Source: Candidatus Binatia bacterium (GTDB taxonomy: Bacteria > Desulfobacterota > Binatia > HRBIN30). From it: DNA of 64,000 nt. The stretch lies in assembly GCA_026415395.1 (NCBI GenBank), contig JAOAHD010000007.1:779304-843303 (forward strand), in the 5' to 3' direction. This document shows, piece by piece, positions 25,893 to 35,139 of the stretch (its first letter is position 1; the number at the start of each line of letters is the position of its first letter). The notes under the pieces are model-generated. The model had not been told where the DNA came from. It ran no database searches and saw only the letters and a list, made by a program, of their open reading frames with translations. Position numbers and translations under genes: made by a program.

Positions 25893-28016
25893 ATGTTGGC
25901 GCGACTGAGCATCCCCCAGAAGTTCGTCCTCATGGGTGTGGTGTTTGGCATCGCCCTCGCAATCGTCACCTACCGCATGGTGGCGGGCATGCGGGCGCTG
26001 GGCACCGAATTCGCCCACAAGGAGCTGATTGGGCTGGATTACCAAATGCCGCTGGTCAGTTTACTCCGAGATTTACAGGCCCACCGTGGGCTGGCCATGG
26101 CGGTTCTTCAGGGGGAAAGTCAGTTTGTGGCCGAGCGGCAAGCGGTGGCGACGAGGGTTCAGGACCGAATCCGTACAATAGACGAAGTGAACAAGCAGCA
26201 TGGTGCAACGTTGGGGATCGCTGGCCAGTGGTCGAAGTTGCGCGCAGAAATCGAGAACCTGTTGCAGCATTGGCAAGAATACGGTCGTGAGCTGTTCGAG
26301 CGGCACACCGCAGTGAACGAAGACACCGTGGCGTTTGTTGCCCGAGTGGGGGATGCGTCGAACCTCGCTTTCGATCCGAATGCGGCGTCGTACTACCTTT
26401 CTGACGCCACGCGGGTGGTTGTCCCCGAACTTGCGGAGATCATGGGCCAGGTGCGGGACCTCGCGCTGCAAATCGCGGTGCAGGGTGGCGCCGTGCGCGA
26501 GGAGGAACTTAAGGCGTTTAGCCGCCGATACGCGAACGTGTACTATTTTACGGATCGGCTCCAGGCCGACTTGGCGAAGGTGTATGGCGCAGAACCCGCG
26601 CTGCGACAGCGGTTAGAGGGCAAGCTCGTCGAGGTGAGAGATGCGGCGCAAAATTTCCTGAACGCCTTGGACCGAGAATTCCTCAATGTCGAGTACGCCA
26701 AGATCCCGCCGGCAGATTGGTGGAACCTTTCCACGCAGGCGATTGAGGCTGCGCACGCCTTCCACGACTCTGCCGTGCCCGTGTTGCGGGAAGTGCTCGA
26801 AGCGCGGCTCGCCACCTTACAACAGCAGTTGGCGCTCACCATCGGGTTACTTGTCCTTGGCGGAATCGCCGTGGCGGCGTTGGCTGTGGCCATCATCCGA
26901 GACTTGGATCGCCCGCTTCAAGAAGCCGTGCAGGCTGCGGAGCGCCTAGCGATCGGCGATCTTGCCGTGCGCTTGAGCGCGAATGGGCGGCGCGACGAAG
27001 TGGGGGCGTTGGCAAACGCGTTCGAACGGATGGTAGGATCGCTGCAGGGGGTGGCGGAGGCGGCCGACCGAATTTCTCGAGGCGACCTTGCGGTAATCAT
27101 CCGGCCGCAGTCAGACCAAGATGTCCTGGGGCAAGCTCTGGCCCGCATGGTCAATACGTTGCAAGAACAAATCGGATTGTTGCTCGAGGGCATTCAGCGA
27201 CTAGGAGCCACAAACCGCAGTGTCACAGAGGCCTTGCGGCGCGTAATGAGCGAGGCTCACCGGGCTGCGCAGGCGGTACACGAGGCGGGGAAAACGGTTG
27301 AGGCGGTGAAGGAGACTGCAGAAGCGGCAAGCAAACGCGCAAGTGAAGTCGCAGCAGCGGGGGAGCAAGCGGTGGCCATCTCGGAAATCGGCGAGAAAGC
27401 CGTTCAAGATGTGGTTGCTGGGATCGAGAACGTTCGCGAACAAATGAAGGTGATTGCTAAGAAGGTCGCACAGTTGAGCGAGCAAACGCGGGCCATTGCC
27501 CAGATTACCGCGACCGTCAATGACCTTGCGGATCAGAGCGACCTGCTGTCTGTGAACGCGGGGATCGAAGCTGTGCGGGCCGGTGTCCACGGGAAAGGGT
27601 TTGCCGTCGTGGCGCAGGAAGTGAAAAACTTGTCTGACCGCTCAAAGCGAGCCACAGCGCAGATCACCAGCATCCTGAGCGATATTCAGAAAGCTGCGCA
27701 CGACGTCATCTTGGCGAGTGAACAGGCAGCTAAGGCTGCCGAGGCTGGCATCCAGCAGAGTCTCGATTCGGGTGAGGCGATCCGCACCTTGGCACAGAGC
27801 TTGGCGGAGGCCACCGCCTCGGTTGCCGCGATTACGCAGACGAGCCAGCGCCAACTCGTGGACATGGAGCAGGTGGCGGCGGCCATGAAGCTGATCGATG
27901 ATGCGAGCCGAGCGAACTTAGAGAGTGTGCGCGACATCGAACAGTCGATTCAGAGTCTGAGCGAGGTCAGCCGTAGCCTCGAGCAGCTTGTGCGCCGTTA
28001 CAGCGTGGCGGTGTGA
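25893..28016 (+). CDS. Methyl-accepting chemotaxis protein
   Basis: 707 residues. TM1 at about 10-30, a large periplasmic sensor of about 280 residues that starts with QAHRGLAMAVLQGE (like nitrate/nitrite-sensing domains), TM2 at about 310-333, then two HAMP-like units and the signalling coiled coil. The hairpin tip reads VNDLADQSDLLSVNAGIEAVRAG, close to but not equal to the canonical LLALNAAIEAARAG. No CheA, CheW or flagellar gene is nearby, so it is an orphan receptor. The ligand is unknown. Confidence 0.93.
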   Translation: MLARLSIPQKFVLMGVVFGIALAIVTYRMVAGMRALGTEFAHKELIGLDYQMPLVSLLRDLQAHRGLAMAVLQGESQFVAERQAVATRVQDRIRTIDEVNKQHGATLGIAGQWSKLRAEIENLLQHWQEYGRELFERHTAVNEDTVAFVARVGDASNLAFDPNAASYYLSDATRVVVPELAEIMGQVRDLALQIAVQGGAVREEELKAFSRRYANVYYFTDRLQADLAKVYGAEPALRQRLEGKLVEVRDAAQNFLNALDREFLNVEYAKIPPADWWNLSTQAIEAAHAFHDSAVPVLREVLEARLATLQQQLALTIGLLVLGGIAVAALAVAIIRDLDRPLQEAVQAAERLAIGDLAVRLSANGRRDEVGALANAFERMVGSLQGVAEAADRISRGDLAVIIRPQSDQDVLGQALARMVNTLQEQIGLLLEGIQRLGATNRSVTEALRRVMSEAHRAAQAVHEAGKTVEAVKETAEAASKRASEVAAAGEQAVAISEIGEKAVQDVVAGIENVREQMKVIAKKVAQLSEQTRAIAQITATVNDLADQSDLLSVNAGIEAVRAGVHGKGFAVVAQEVKNLSDRSKRATAQITSILSDIQKAAHDVILASEQAAKAAEAGIQQSLDSGEAIRTLAQSLAEATASVAAITQTSQRQLVDMEQVAAAMKLIDDASRANLESVRDIEQSIQSLSEVSRSLEQLVRRYSVAV

Positions 28017-28088
28017 GCTCGGCGCGTGTCTTCTGCCTACGACGGCTTCCGCCCGGGGTCAGTCGCCGGCGGCATGTCCCGTTCCAAG

Positions 28089-28337
28089 TCACCTATGGGC
28101 GAAAATCGCGTCAATGGCCTTTCCAGCCAACGTTTTCTGTAGCTGGCTCAACGCCTCGTCAATAGAGCTACCGATTGCCATGTGTTCGTGGGTTGCCAAG
28201 GTCATGGCAAGGCGGCAGGGCACCGCGGTGTAAAATCCGTTGGGTAATGAGGCGACCATGATCAAAATAGGCTCGCCTTCGGCTGTGCGCAGTTGATACC
28301 AGTCCACTTTCTGCACGATGAATTGAGACTCGGGCAT
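28089..28337 (-). CDS. Small hypothetical protein, 82 aa
   Basis: Starts ATG 28337 with ggaggaacgg upstream. Residues such as KVDWYQLRTAEGEPILIMVASLPNGFYTAVP and SIDEALSQLQKTLAGKAID suggest a strand-rich core and a C-terminal helix. No motif or family was recognised. It is convergent with the chemoreceptor gene and leads the aldo/keto reductase on the same strand. Confidence 0.55.
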   Translation of the reverse strand: MPESQFIVQKVDWYQLRTAEGEPILIMVASLPNGFYTAVPCRLAMTLATHEHMAIGSSIDEALSQLQKTLAGKAIDAIFAHR

Positions 28338-28375
28338 GTTCCGTTCCTCCCTTCGCGCATGTTTGGCCCGCCGCT

Positions 28376-29392
28376 TTAGCCCATCGGGTATGGAATTTCG
28401 CGGCTTACACGGTCGCAGGCTTGCAAAAGGTCGGCAGTTAAGCTGACCGCGGCCGCTGCTAGTGTGGGCTCAAGCTGCTCCGGTCGCGTGGCGCCAATGA
28501 TGGCGCTGCCGACGAAATCGCGCGACAACACCCAGGCAATCGCTAAAGTGGCCGGCGCAAGGCCGGCCTCCTTGGCTAACGCAGCGAATCGCTTCGTTGC
28601 CGCCAGCGTTCGTTCGTTGACGAATCGACGGGTCATCGCCTGTGAACGCTCGTTGTAGTCACGATACAGGGTAAAGCGAGCGCCTTCCGGCCACACGCCA
28701 CCGCTGTACTTCCCGCTCAGCACCCCGCCGGCCAGAGGGCTGTAAGCCAGCAAGCTTACCTGTTCGCGCCGACAAACCTCCGCCAGCTCGTCCTCGAAGC
28801 GCCGGTTCAGCAAGCTGAAGTTGTTCTGGATCGTTTCGTACCGTACCAGCCCGTTGAGATCCGATACCCACAGGCTTTTCGTCAGTCCGTAGGCGGTTTC
28901 ATTGGAGCAGCCGACGTAACGAACCTTTCCCTCGTCGACTAAACGGCTGAGCGCCTCGAGTGTTTCTTCGAGGGGCAAGTCGCGGTCAGGCCAGTGGGTC
29001 TGGTAAAGATCAATGTAGTCCGTACCTAGGCGGCGGAGGCTTGCCTCAACCGCGCGGCGAATGTGGTGGCGGTCCAATGTTCCCTTGTTCTCGCGCACTG
29101 GGCTGACGAACCACCCGCCGCCAGGACCGGCGACCTTGGTGGCGATCATGACCGCATCACGCGGTTTTGAACGCAGCCATTTGCCAACAATTTCTTCACT
29201 CCGCCCGGCCCACTTTCGTTCCGGCGGAACTGGGTAGACCTCGGCCACGTCCAGGAAGTCCACACCCGCGTCAAAGGCTCGGTCAAGAATGGCAAAGCTC
29301 GTTGCCTCATCCGCCTGGTTGCCAAAGGTCATAGTCCCAAGGCAGATCTCGGAGACGATTAAACCGCTCCGTCCCAAACGTTTCCGCTTCAT
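28376..29392 (-). CDS. Aldo/keto reductase
   Basis: 338 residues, TIM-barrel family, NADPH-dependent reduction of aldehydes or ketones. The pattern DVAEVYPVPPERKWAGRSEEIVGKWL carries the catalytic Asp and Tyr, KVAGPGG the Lys, and THWPDRD the His. GSAIIGATRPEQLEP near the end is the NADP-binding loop. It looks like the YajO/Tas type. Start ATG 29392 overlaps the stop of the UDG gene (ATGA), so the two are coupled. Confidence 0.93.
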   Translation of the reverse strand: MKRKRLGRSGLIVSEICLGTMTFGNQADEATSFAILDRAFDAGVDFLDVAEVYPVPPERKWAGRSEEIVGKWLRSKPRDAVMIATKVAGPGGGWFVSPVRENKGTLDRHHIRRAVEASLRRLGTDYIDLYQTHWPDRDLPLEETLEALSRLVDEGKVRYVGCSNETAYGLTKSLWVSDLNGLVRYETIQNNFSLLNRRFEDELAEVCRREQVSLLAYSPLAGGVLSGKYSGGVWPEGARFTLYRDYNERSQAMTRRFVNERTLAATKRFAALAKEAGLAPATLAIAWVLSRDFVGSAIIGATRPEQLEPTLAAAAVSLTADLLQACDRVSREIPYPMG

Positions 29393-30123
29393 CCGTGGTC
29401 CTTTCTTCTACGTTCCTTTCGAACTTCTTCGTCTTGAGCGTCCAGCAGCTCGGCCGCTTTGGCGAATACCCGTTCGAACATGGATTGCGTCAGGAATCCA
29501 GTTTGGGTGTTGCGCTGACTAGGATGGTAGGAAGCCAGAAGGAAGATGCTGCCGAGTCGGTACATCGCCGCATGAGCGAATTTTGGGCGTGGCCGTACTT
29601 TTGTTCCCTGCAATTCTTCCCACGCCTCCAGTATGCCGCGAAACGCAACTTCCCCGAGCGCGATGACAACCCTGGTTGGAAGGAGCTCCCACTCCCGTTT
29701 CAAATACGGGCGGCAGTTGCGCATCTCCTCGGGGGTCGGCTTGTTGCCTGGCGGAGCACATCGCACCACCGCGGTGACGTACGCGTCGCGTAGCTCCAGT
29801 CCGTCGTTACGATGGGTGGACGTGGGCTGATTCGCGAAACCGTAGCGGTAGAGTGTCCGGTAGAGCCAGTCGCCACTGCGGTCACCGGTGAAGATGCGCC
29901 CCGTGCGATTGCCACCATGCGCCGCCGGGGCGAGCCCCACGACCAACAGCCGGGCTTTGGGGTCGCCAAAACCGGGGACGGGCTTGCCCCAGTACTCCCA
30001 GTCTTGGAAAGCACGGCGTTTTTTCGCCGCTACTTCTTCCCTATAAGCGACGAGCCGTGGGCAAAGGCGACAATGAATGACCTGTTCGCGCAACTGCTGG
30101 AGAGCGCTGGCGCCGTCGGCCAT
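29389..30123 (-). CDS. Uracil-DNA glycosylase, UdgB (family 5) type
   Basis: 244 residues from ATG 30123. It removes uracil and related lesions from DNA. Motif A GLAPAAHGGNRTGRIFTGDRSGDWLY and motif B ASYHPSQRNTQTG are the family-5 signatures, and four cysteines (CRLC near the N-terminus, and in RCAPPGN.. and RNC) fit an iron-sulfur cluster. Motif A lacks the polar base of family 4, as expected for UdgB. The frame is open to 30345 but the extension is low quality. It overlaps the aldo/keto reductase start. Nth nearby makes a small base-excision region. Confidence 0.93.
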   Translation of the reverse strand: MADGASALQQLREQVIHCRLCPRLVAYREEVAAKKRRAFQDWEYWGKPVPGFGDPKARLLVVGLAPAAHGGNRTGRIFTGDRSGDWLYRTLYRYGFANQPTSTHRNDGLELRDAYVTAVVRCAPPGNKPTPEEMRNCRPYLKREWELLPTRVVIALGEVAFRGILEAWEELQGTKVRPRPKFAHAAMYRLGSIFLLASYHPSQRNTQTGFLTQSMFERVFAKAAELLDAQDEEVRKERRRKDHG

Positions 30124-30176
30124 GAGTACGCGAGCAGGAGCGTGCCTACAGGAGCCAATGTTTGCCGAAAACCGCC

Positions 30177-30437
30177 TCAGTGCGTCGTCACCGTACCGTC
30201 GGGGTTCGTCTGAACGATTTGGCTCAACGACTCGTAAGCTGGGGTAAGGGCCCCGTCGAGCAGCTCGGTGAGCATGTGCTCGACGTCGGCCAAGTCCTCC
30301 GGGGTAAGCGCCGAGATGTCTTGGTGCATACCGTGAAGCGCCCAAATCGCCGTGCGTAAACGACTGCGGGCTTCGTCAATCAGCCGCAAAACCTCTTGCG
30401 GATCCAACACCACCGGGTCCTGGGGTTTTTGCGCCAT
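30177..30437 (-). CDS. Small hypothetical protein, 86 aa
   Basis: ATG 30437 (MAQKPQDPVVLDPQEVL) follows a purine-rich region ctcgaaga-type in the message. The product is helical, with LRLIDEARSRLRTAIWALHGMHQDIS and ADVEHMLTELLDGALTPAYESLSQIV. No family was recognised; it has no signal or membrane segment. It lies on the same strand as the UDG, 53 bases before it. Confidence 0.55.
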   Translation of the reverse strand: MAQKPQDPVVLDPQEVLRLIDEARSRLRTAIWALHGMHQDISALTPEDLADVEHMLTELLDGALTPAYESLSQIVQTNPDGTVTTH

Positions 30438-30664
30438 CTTCGTCTCCTTGCTCTTACTATCTCGAACTCGCGCGTTGCCGAGCCGTCGGCAGTGCTCATT
30501 CTCGGAACGCGTAACGGCAAAACCAATTGCGCTTACCAGATGACAGCGCCCGGTCGAAGAAAACTTGCTTGCATGGTCGCTCGCCACTCAGCCTCTGCCA
30601 CTGGCCCATGCCCAATCGAAGCAACTTTTGGAACCTCGCATTCAGAGTGCTGCCTAGTTATTGC

Positions 30665-31066
30665 TCATTTCCGCCGCTGCTTGGCTGGCGCGGGCTTCGT
30701 AGGAGTGGGTGTAGGCACAAGCGCAATGGCTGAGTTGGCCCGCGCGTATTCCAAGAGCGCCTCCCGGACCTTTTCCACTAGCCGGGGATTGTCCTGAATA
30801 CGCCGCTCTAGGGCTCGGAACTCCTCAACGGTGACCCCGTGTGGCCGCACAGCATCCTCGATGGTGAGGCTGTGATCGGCGTGCATCGCTTGGTAAACGG
30901 CAATGTACCGTTCTAATTCTCCCGGACTTACCGTTGGCGTTGCTACCGGAGCTGCCTCCTCGGCTTGCTGCCGGTTGTTCCAGAAGCCGAGGGGGAAAGT
31001 CACGGAAAGAACTAGTCCGGCAAGCAGCCACGGCCAAAGAGCGCGTCGACGTGAGTGGTCAATCAC
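30665..31066 (-). CDS. Single-pass membrane protein with helical domain
   Basis: About 133 residues from GTG 31066. A basic N-terminus and membrane segment (ALWPWLLAGLVLSVTFPLGFW), then a Pro/Ala linker and a helical domain LERYIAVYQAMHADHSLTIEDAV...LVEKVREALLEYARANS, ending in a Pro/Thr/Lys tail (VPTPTPTKPAPAKQRRK). It resembles DUF4168-like small helical secreted domains. It is divergent from nth, 88 bases away from the chosen start of that gene. Function unknown. Confidence 0.6.
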   Translation of the reverse strand: MIDHSRRRALWPWLLAGLVLSVTFPLGFWNNRQQAEEAAPVATPTVSPGELERYIAVYQAMHADHSLTIEDAVRPHGVTVEEFRALERRIQDNPRLVEKVREALLEYARANSAIALVPTPTPTKPAPAKQRRK

Positions 31067-31154
31067 AACGGGACGGTATCTTCGCTTTGAACGTGTGATG
31101 GGTCAAGGCCAGAAGAATTGCAAGAAGGCGCGCGCTGGCATACTTGACGCTCGC

Positions 31155-31865
31155 ATGGGGAATCCCAGCGAGCAGCGCCGGGTGTTGGAGATCTTGCGCC
31201 GGCTGAAGCGAGCGTACCCGAATGCCAAATTGGCTTTGAACTATCATTCGCCGTTCGAACTCCTCGTGGCGCTGATCTTGGCGGCACAGTGCACGGATGA
31301 AAAAGTGAACCAGGTCACGGCAAAATTGTTCCAGCGCTACAAGAAACCCGAAGACTTTGTCCGTGCCCCAAGAGAGGAGCTCGAGAAGGCAATCTACTCC
31401 ACCGGATTCTACCGGCAGAAAGCGAAAACGCTGCAAGCTTGCTGCGCTGCCTTGATGGAACGCTTTGGCGGGGAAGTACCAGATGACTTGGAAGACCTTC
31501 TGGCTTTGCCAGGCGTGGGCCGTAAGACAGCCAATATCTTGTTGGGCAATGCCTTCGGCAAACCAGCGATCGGCGTGGACACCCATGTGCTCCGGCTCGC
31601 ACAACGGCTCGGATTCTCGCGCCATGACGATCCAGACAAGGTCGAGGAGGATTTGAATCGCTTGGTCCCGGTGAAGGAGCGCACTCGGTTTTGCATCCTG
31701 ATGCAGGCTCATGGGCGTGCCGTATGCCTGGCTAGGAAGCCAAAATGTTACGAGTGCGTGATCGCCGACTTGTGCCCTTATCCGGACAAGACCAGACTAG
31801 AGCCTCCCAAAACCTCGAGAGGGAGCCGGGAGCAGCTTCGCGTTGCCCCGCCTAAGAAGAAGTAA
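31155..31865 (+). CDS. nth: Endonuclease III
   Basis: Nth is a DNA glycosylase/AP lyase for oxidised pyrimidines. From ATG 31155 it is 236 residues. The HhH motif LPGVGRKTANILLGNAFGKPAIGVDTHVLRL holds the catalytic Lys (VGRKTA) and Asp (VDTHV), and the 4Fe-4S ligands C-x6-C-x2-C-x5-C are at the end (CLARKPKCYECVIADLC). A Lys/Pro-rich tail follows. An upstream start at 31098 is possible. With the UDG nearby it forms part of base-excision repair. It is followed 16 bases later by the MBL gene. Confidence 0.96.
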   Translation: MGNPSEQRRVLEILRRLKRAYPNAKLALNYHSPFELLVALILAAQCTDEKVNQVTAKLFQRYKKPEDFVRAPREELEKAIYSTGFYRQKAKTLQACCAALMERFGGEVPDDLEDLLALPGVGRKTANILLGNAFGKPAIGVDTHVLRLAQRLGFSRHDDPDKVEEDLNRLVPVKERTRFCILMQAHGRAVCLARKPKCYECVIADLCPYPDKTRLEPPKTSRGSREQLRVAPPKKK

Positions 31866-31881
31866 AGAGAGGAGGAGCCAA

Positions 31882-33144
31882 GTGCCGCTCATGCTTACAC
31901 GCGACCCGAGGGCTGCCGAGCCGTGCTTCTTTTGCGAGGCGCACGAGGTGGCACCCGGTGTACTGATGTTTGCCAACTTCGTGAACAACTACGCGCTGGT
32001 GCTCGGGGACGAGCTTGTCTTGGTTGACCCCGGCTTCGAGCACCTGGCGCCGACCTTTTACGAGGCCGTGCGGGCGTGGACCAAAGCACCCCTCGTTGTG
32101 GCCGTGTACACGCACGGCCATGCGGACCACGCCTTTGGGCTGCGCCCGTTTTTGGAGGCCGGTGAACGGCCTTTAATCGTGGCTCAAGAAAACTGCATGG
32201 CGCGCTTCCGGCGCTATGAGCGGACGCACGGGTGGAACGCCTTCATCAACCAGAGGCAGTTCAGTCTGCCCCAACCTATGTTCCCGCGTTCCTTTGTTTG
32301 GCCAAACCTCACCTTTCAGCGGCGGTTGATCTATCAGCTTGCCAAACACCGCCTAGAGTTCACGGCAGCACGCGGTGAGACCGACGATGCCTGTTATTTG
32401 TTTGTCCCGGAGAAGCGCTACCTGTTTTGTGGCGACCTGATCATTTGGATGTCTCCAAACTGCGGCAATCCCCAAAAGGTACAACGCTACCCTGAAGAGT
32501 GGGCGGAAGCACTGGAGGCAATGGCCGGGCTTGGGGCTGAGTACCTATTCCCGGGGCACGGACTGGTTGTGTGCGGAGAAGACGCAGTGCGGACTGTGCT
32601 GCTCGACACCGCGCGTTACCTGCGGGTGCTCATTGAGCAGGTCATCGAGCGGATGAATCGAGGGGAACAACCGGAAGAGATCTTCCACGGCGTCGAGCCG
32701 GATCCAGAGCTGAGTCAGCGCCCCTACTTGCGGCCCACGTATGACCATCCGAAGTTCATCGTGCGGAATTTGCTGCGGCTGTGGGGCGGTTGGTGGAATG
32801 GAAACGCTGCGGACCTCCTACCTGCTCGATGGGAAGAACAAGCGAGGGAAGTCGTGCGCCTCGCGGGTGGCGCGGAGGCCGTGGTGGCGCGCGGGCGGGA
32901 GCTGCTGGCTGCAGGGGAGACAAAGCTGGCCGCACACCTGGCCGAGTGGGTGACTCGAGCCGATCCGAGTGGTCGTGCGGGCCAAGAGCTCAAGCGCGAT
33001 GTCTACGCCCAGCGCCTTGCGGAGGAAACCTCCCTTATGGCGCAGGGCATTTATCGGGCAGCGATGAACGACGCCCGGCGTGCGCTGGGAGAAGAGCCGC
33101 TGCCTCCATCCGGTGCTAGCCTTGGCCTCGTCCGCCCCGTATAA
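31882..33144 (+). CDS. MBL-fold hydrolase with alkyl sulfatase-like dimerisation domain
   Basis: About 420 residues. The N-terminal metallo-beta-lactamase fold has the metal motif THGHADHAFG, a later Asp in FCGDLIIWMSP and His in YLFPGHGLVV. The C-terminal half, with IVRNLLRLWGGWWNGNAADLLPA and EVVRLAGGAEAVVARGRELLAAGE, looks like the dimerisation domain of SdsA1-type alkyl sulfatases. The GTG at 31882 fits the ggaggag site 4-6 bases upstream; ATG 31891 is an alternative. It may hydrolyse a sulfate ester or similar bond. Confidence 0.88.
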   Translation: MPLMLTRDPRAAEPCFFCEAHEVAPGVLMFANFVNNYALVLGDELVLVDPGFEHLAPTFYEAVRAWTKAPLVVAVYTHGHADHAFGLRPFLEAGERPLIVAQENCMARFRRYERTHGWNAFINQRQFSLPQPMFPRSFVWPNLTFQRRLIYQLAKHRLEFTAARGETDDACYLFVPEKRYLFCGDLIIWMSPNCGNPQKVQRYPEEWAEALEAMAGLGAEYLFPGHGLVVCGEDAVRTVLLDTARYLRVLIEQVIERMNRGEQPEEIFHGVEPDPELSQRPYLRPTYDHPKFIVRNLLRLWGGWWNGNAADLLPARWEEQAREVVRLAGGAEAVVARGRELLAAGETKLAAHLAEWVTRADPSGRAGQELKRDVYAQRLAEETSLMAQGIYRAAMNDARRALGEEPLPPSGASLGLVRPV

Positions 33145-33178
33145 TGCGGGAAAAGGCGCCTCTTGCGACTGAAGCGGT

Positions 33179-34216
33179 ATGGCGATTCCGTCAGCGTCTA
33201 CTCTCGCTCTTGTCGATACTCAATCGGAGCAACGCTCCCGCATCATCGCCGGGTTAGTTTCGCTCGTTGTCGGCAGCGTGCTCTTGGGTGCGAAATTTCT
33301 CGCATATAAGTTGACTGGCTCGGCCGCCGTCTTCTCGGATGCGCTCGAAAGCATTGTGAACGTTGTCGCTGCGGTTTTTGCGTTGGGTGGCCTCGTTTTT
33401 GCGGGTCGGCCGGCAGACCGCAGCCATCCATACGGCCACGGCAAAATTGAGTTCTTTTCCGCTGCCTTCGAGGGCGGCTTGATTGCCTTTGCGGCCGTCA
33501 TGATTTTGTACGAGGCGCTGCGCGCACTCATCGAAGGAGTGGTGCCGAAGCAGTTGGACGTCGGAATTGCAATCACGGCGGGCGCAGGGGTGGCCAACTT
33601 GCTGCTGGGTCTTTATCTGGTTCATACCGGGAGGCGTTGCCAGTCGCTGGCGTTGGTGGCGGATGGCCAGCATGTGATTTCCGACTTTTGGACCAGTGCC
33701 GGGGTTGTCCTTGGACTCGCGGTCGTGGCCCTCACGGGCATTCCTTGGCTGGATCCCCTGGTGGCTGCTGCTATCGCGGTGCATTTAGGATTTACTGGGT
33801 TTCGGCTGGTTCGTTACGCTGCTGGCGGGTTACTCGACGAAGAGGATCGACCGCTCCTCGAGAAGCTGGTGCAGGCGATGAACACTGTGATGCGGCCCGG
33901 GATCATTCGCGTCCACAATACGCGTGCGATTCGCTATGGGCGTTCGACGCACGTGGATGCGCATCTGGTTGTGCCGGAGTTTTGGACGGTGAAGCGGGCG
34001 CATGACGAAGCGGACGCTTTCGAACGCGACGTGATTGCAGCAGGAGCCTTATCCGGCGAGATCGTATTTCACACGGATCCGTGTCGGCGGCTTTACTGTG
34101 CTCAATGTGAGTTGCCCGATTGTCCGATCCGTGTGGAACCCTTCCGCGAGCGTCAGGCGATGACCTTGGAAGAGATCATTCAGCCGGACCGCCCCCTCAC
34201 GGCCAACTTCGGTTAG
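33179..34216 (+). CDS. Cation diffusion facilitator (CDF) metal transporter
   Basis: 345 residues with about six membrane spans (e.g. IIAGLVSLVVGSVLLGAKFLAYK, VNVVAAVFALGGLVFAG). The transport site in TM5 reads HVISD (HxxxD); in TM2 the SDALESIVN stretch keeps the first Asp, while the usual second Asp place is Ser. A histidine-bearing linker is in HPYGHGKIEFFS. The soluble C-terminal domain ends with a cysteine-rich YCAQCELPDCPI. It exports Zn, Fe, Mn or like metals; the ion is not certain. Its stop overlaps the convergent hydrolase by a few bases. Confidence 0.93.
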   Translation: MAIPSASTLALVDTQSEQRSRIIAGLVSLVVGSVLLGAKFLAYKLTGSAAVFSDALESIVNVVAAVFALGGLVFAGRPADRSHPYGHGKIEFFSAAFEGGLIAFAAVMILYEALRALIEGVVPKQLDVGIAITAGAGVANLLLGLYLVHTGRRCQSLALVADGQHVISDFWTSAGVVLGLAVVALTGIPWLDPLVAAAIAVHLGFTGFRLVRYAAGGLLDEEDRPLLEKLVQAMNTVMRPGIIRVHNTRAIRYGRSTHVDAHLVVPEFWTVKRAHDEADAFERDVIAAGALSGEIVFHTDPCRRLYCAQCELPDCPIRVEPFRERQAMTLEEIIQPDRPLTANFG

Positions 34217-35085
34217 GGCTGGGCGAGGAAGTCACGCACGATTCGAAGGAACGCCTCGAGCTGATCGTGGTGTACCCAGTGCCCGGCATGAGGCACGTTG
34301 ACCACGGTGGCGTTGCGGAAGGCGGCAGCACGTCCATCTTTCGCCGGGTCCGATGCCCACGACTCCTCGCCGCGCACGAGCAACACCGGGCAAGTGATCT
34401 CACCCCAAAGTTCCCGAGCATCGCGCATTGCGGAGAGATAGGGGGCAGTGGCACGAACGTAGTTGTCGAACTTCCAAAGATAGGTGCCATCCTCGGCACG
34501 GTAGCAGCCGTGGACCGTCAGATGCCGTGCCTGCTCCTCTGTGAGTCGTGGGTTGGCTTCCCGCATGCGATCCATTGCTTGCTGGAGAGACGGATACCGG
34601 CGCGGGTGGCGACGCGCCAGCGCTTGCATTTCGGTGATCCATTCCCTCATGCGCTCCCGGGCCGGGCGTTCAACGATGAGCCACGGAGGGGGGCCGAGGC
34701 CCTCGATGGCCACAACTTTTTTCACTCGCTCCGGGTAAGTGCCGGCGAAATGGAGGGCGACTGAGCCTCCGAGCGAATGTCCAATCAGGACAAATGGCGG
34801 GAGCTCGAGTGCGTTGATCAGTTGCGCGAGGTCCAGGGTGTAATCGGCGACGGAGTACGAGCCACCTATTGCCCACTGGGAGTCACCGTGTCCGCGAAGG
34901 TCGGGAGCAATAATGTGGTACTCGTTGCGAAGCTGTAGGGCCACCCAATCCCAATTGCGGGCGTGGTCCCGGCCACCGTGAACTAACACCATCGGCGGCA
35001 GCTCTGGGTTGCCCCAGTCCACATAGTGGAGTTTCAGCCGCTGCGAGTAGTAGTAATGTGAGGTTGGCCCAATGACTTCGGGCAT
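34213..35085 (-). CDS. Alpha/beta hydrolase
   Basis: 290 residues. The nucleophile elbow is GHSLGG, the oxyanion loop is LVHGGRDHARNW, APDLRGHGDS follows, and the acid and His are near the end (EESWASDP and HAGHWVHHDQ). The type is similar to esterases, epoxide hydrolases or haloalkane dehalogenases; no closer role is shown. ATG 35085 follows aaggagga. It comes after the Nuo cluster on the same strand, 54 bases beyond NuoEF, so it may be at the end of that message, yet no link to complex I is known. Confidence 0.9.
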   Translation of the reverse strand: MPEVIGPTSHYYYSQRLKLHYVDWGNPELPPMVLVHGGRDHARNWDWVALQLRNEYHIIAPDLRGHGDSQWAIGGSYSVADYTLDLAQLINALELPPFVLIGHSLGGSVALHFAGTYPERVKKVVAIEGLGPPPWLIVERPARERMREWITEMQALARRHPRRYPSLQQAMDRMREANPRLTEEQARHLTVHGCYRAEDGTYLWKFDNYVRATAPYLSAMRDARELWGEITCPVLLVRGEESWASDPAKDGRAAAFRNATVVNVPHAGHWVHHDQLEAFLRIVRDFLAQP

Positions 35086-35139
35086 CGAAGAGCGTCCTCC
35101 TTGCCTGGGAGCGCGACGGTTGGAGCCGAGGGTAACGGT

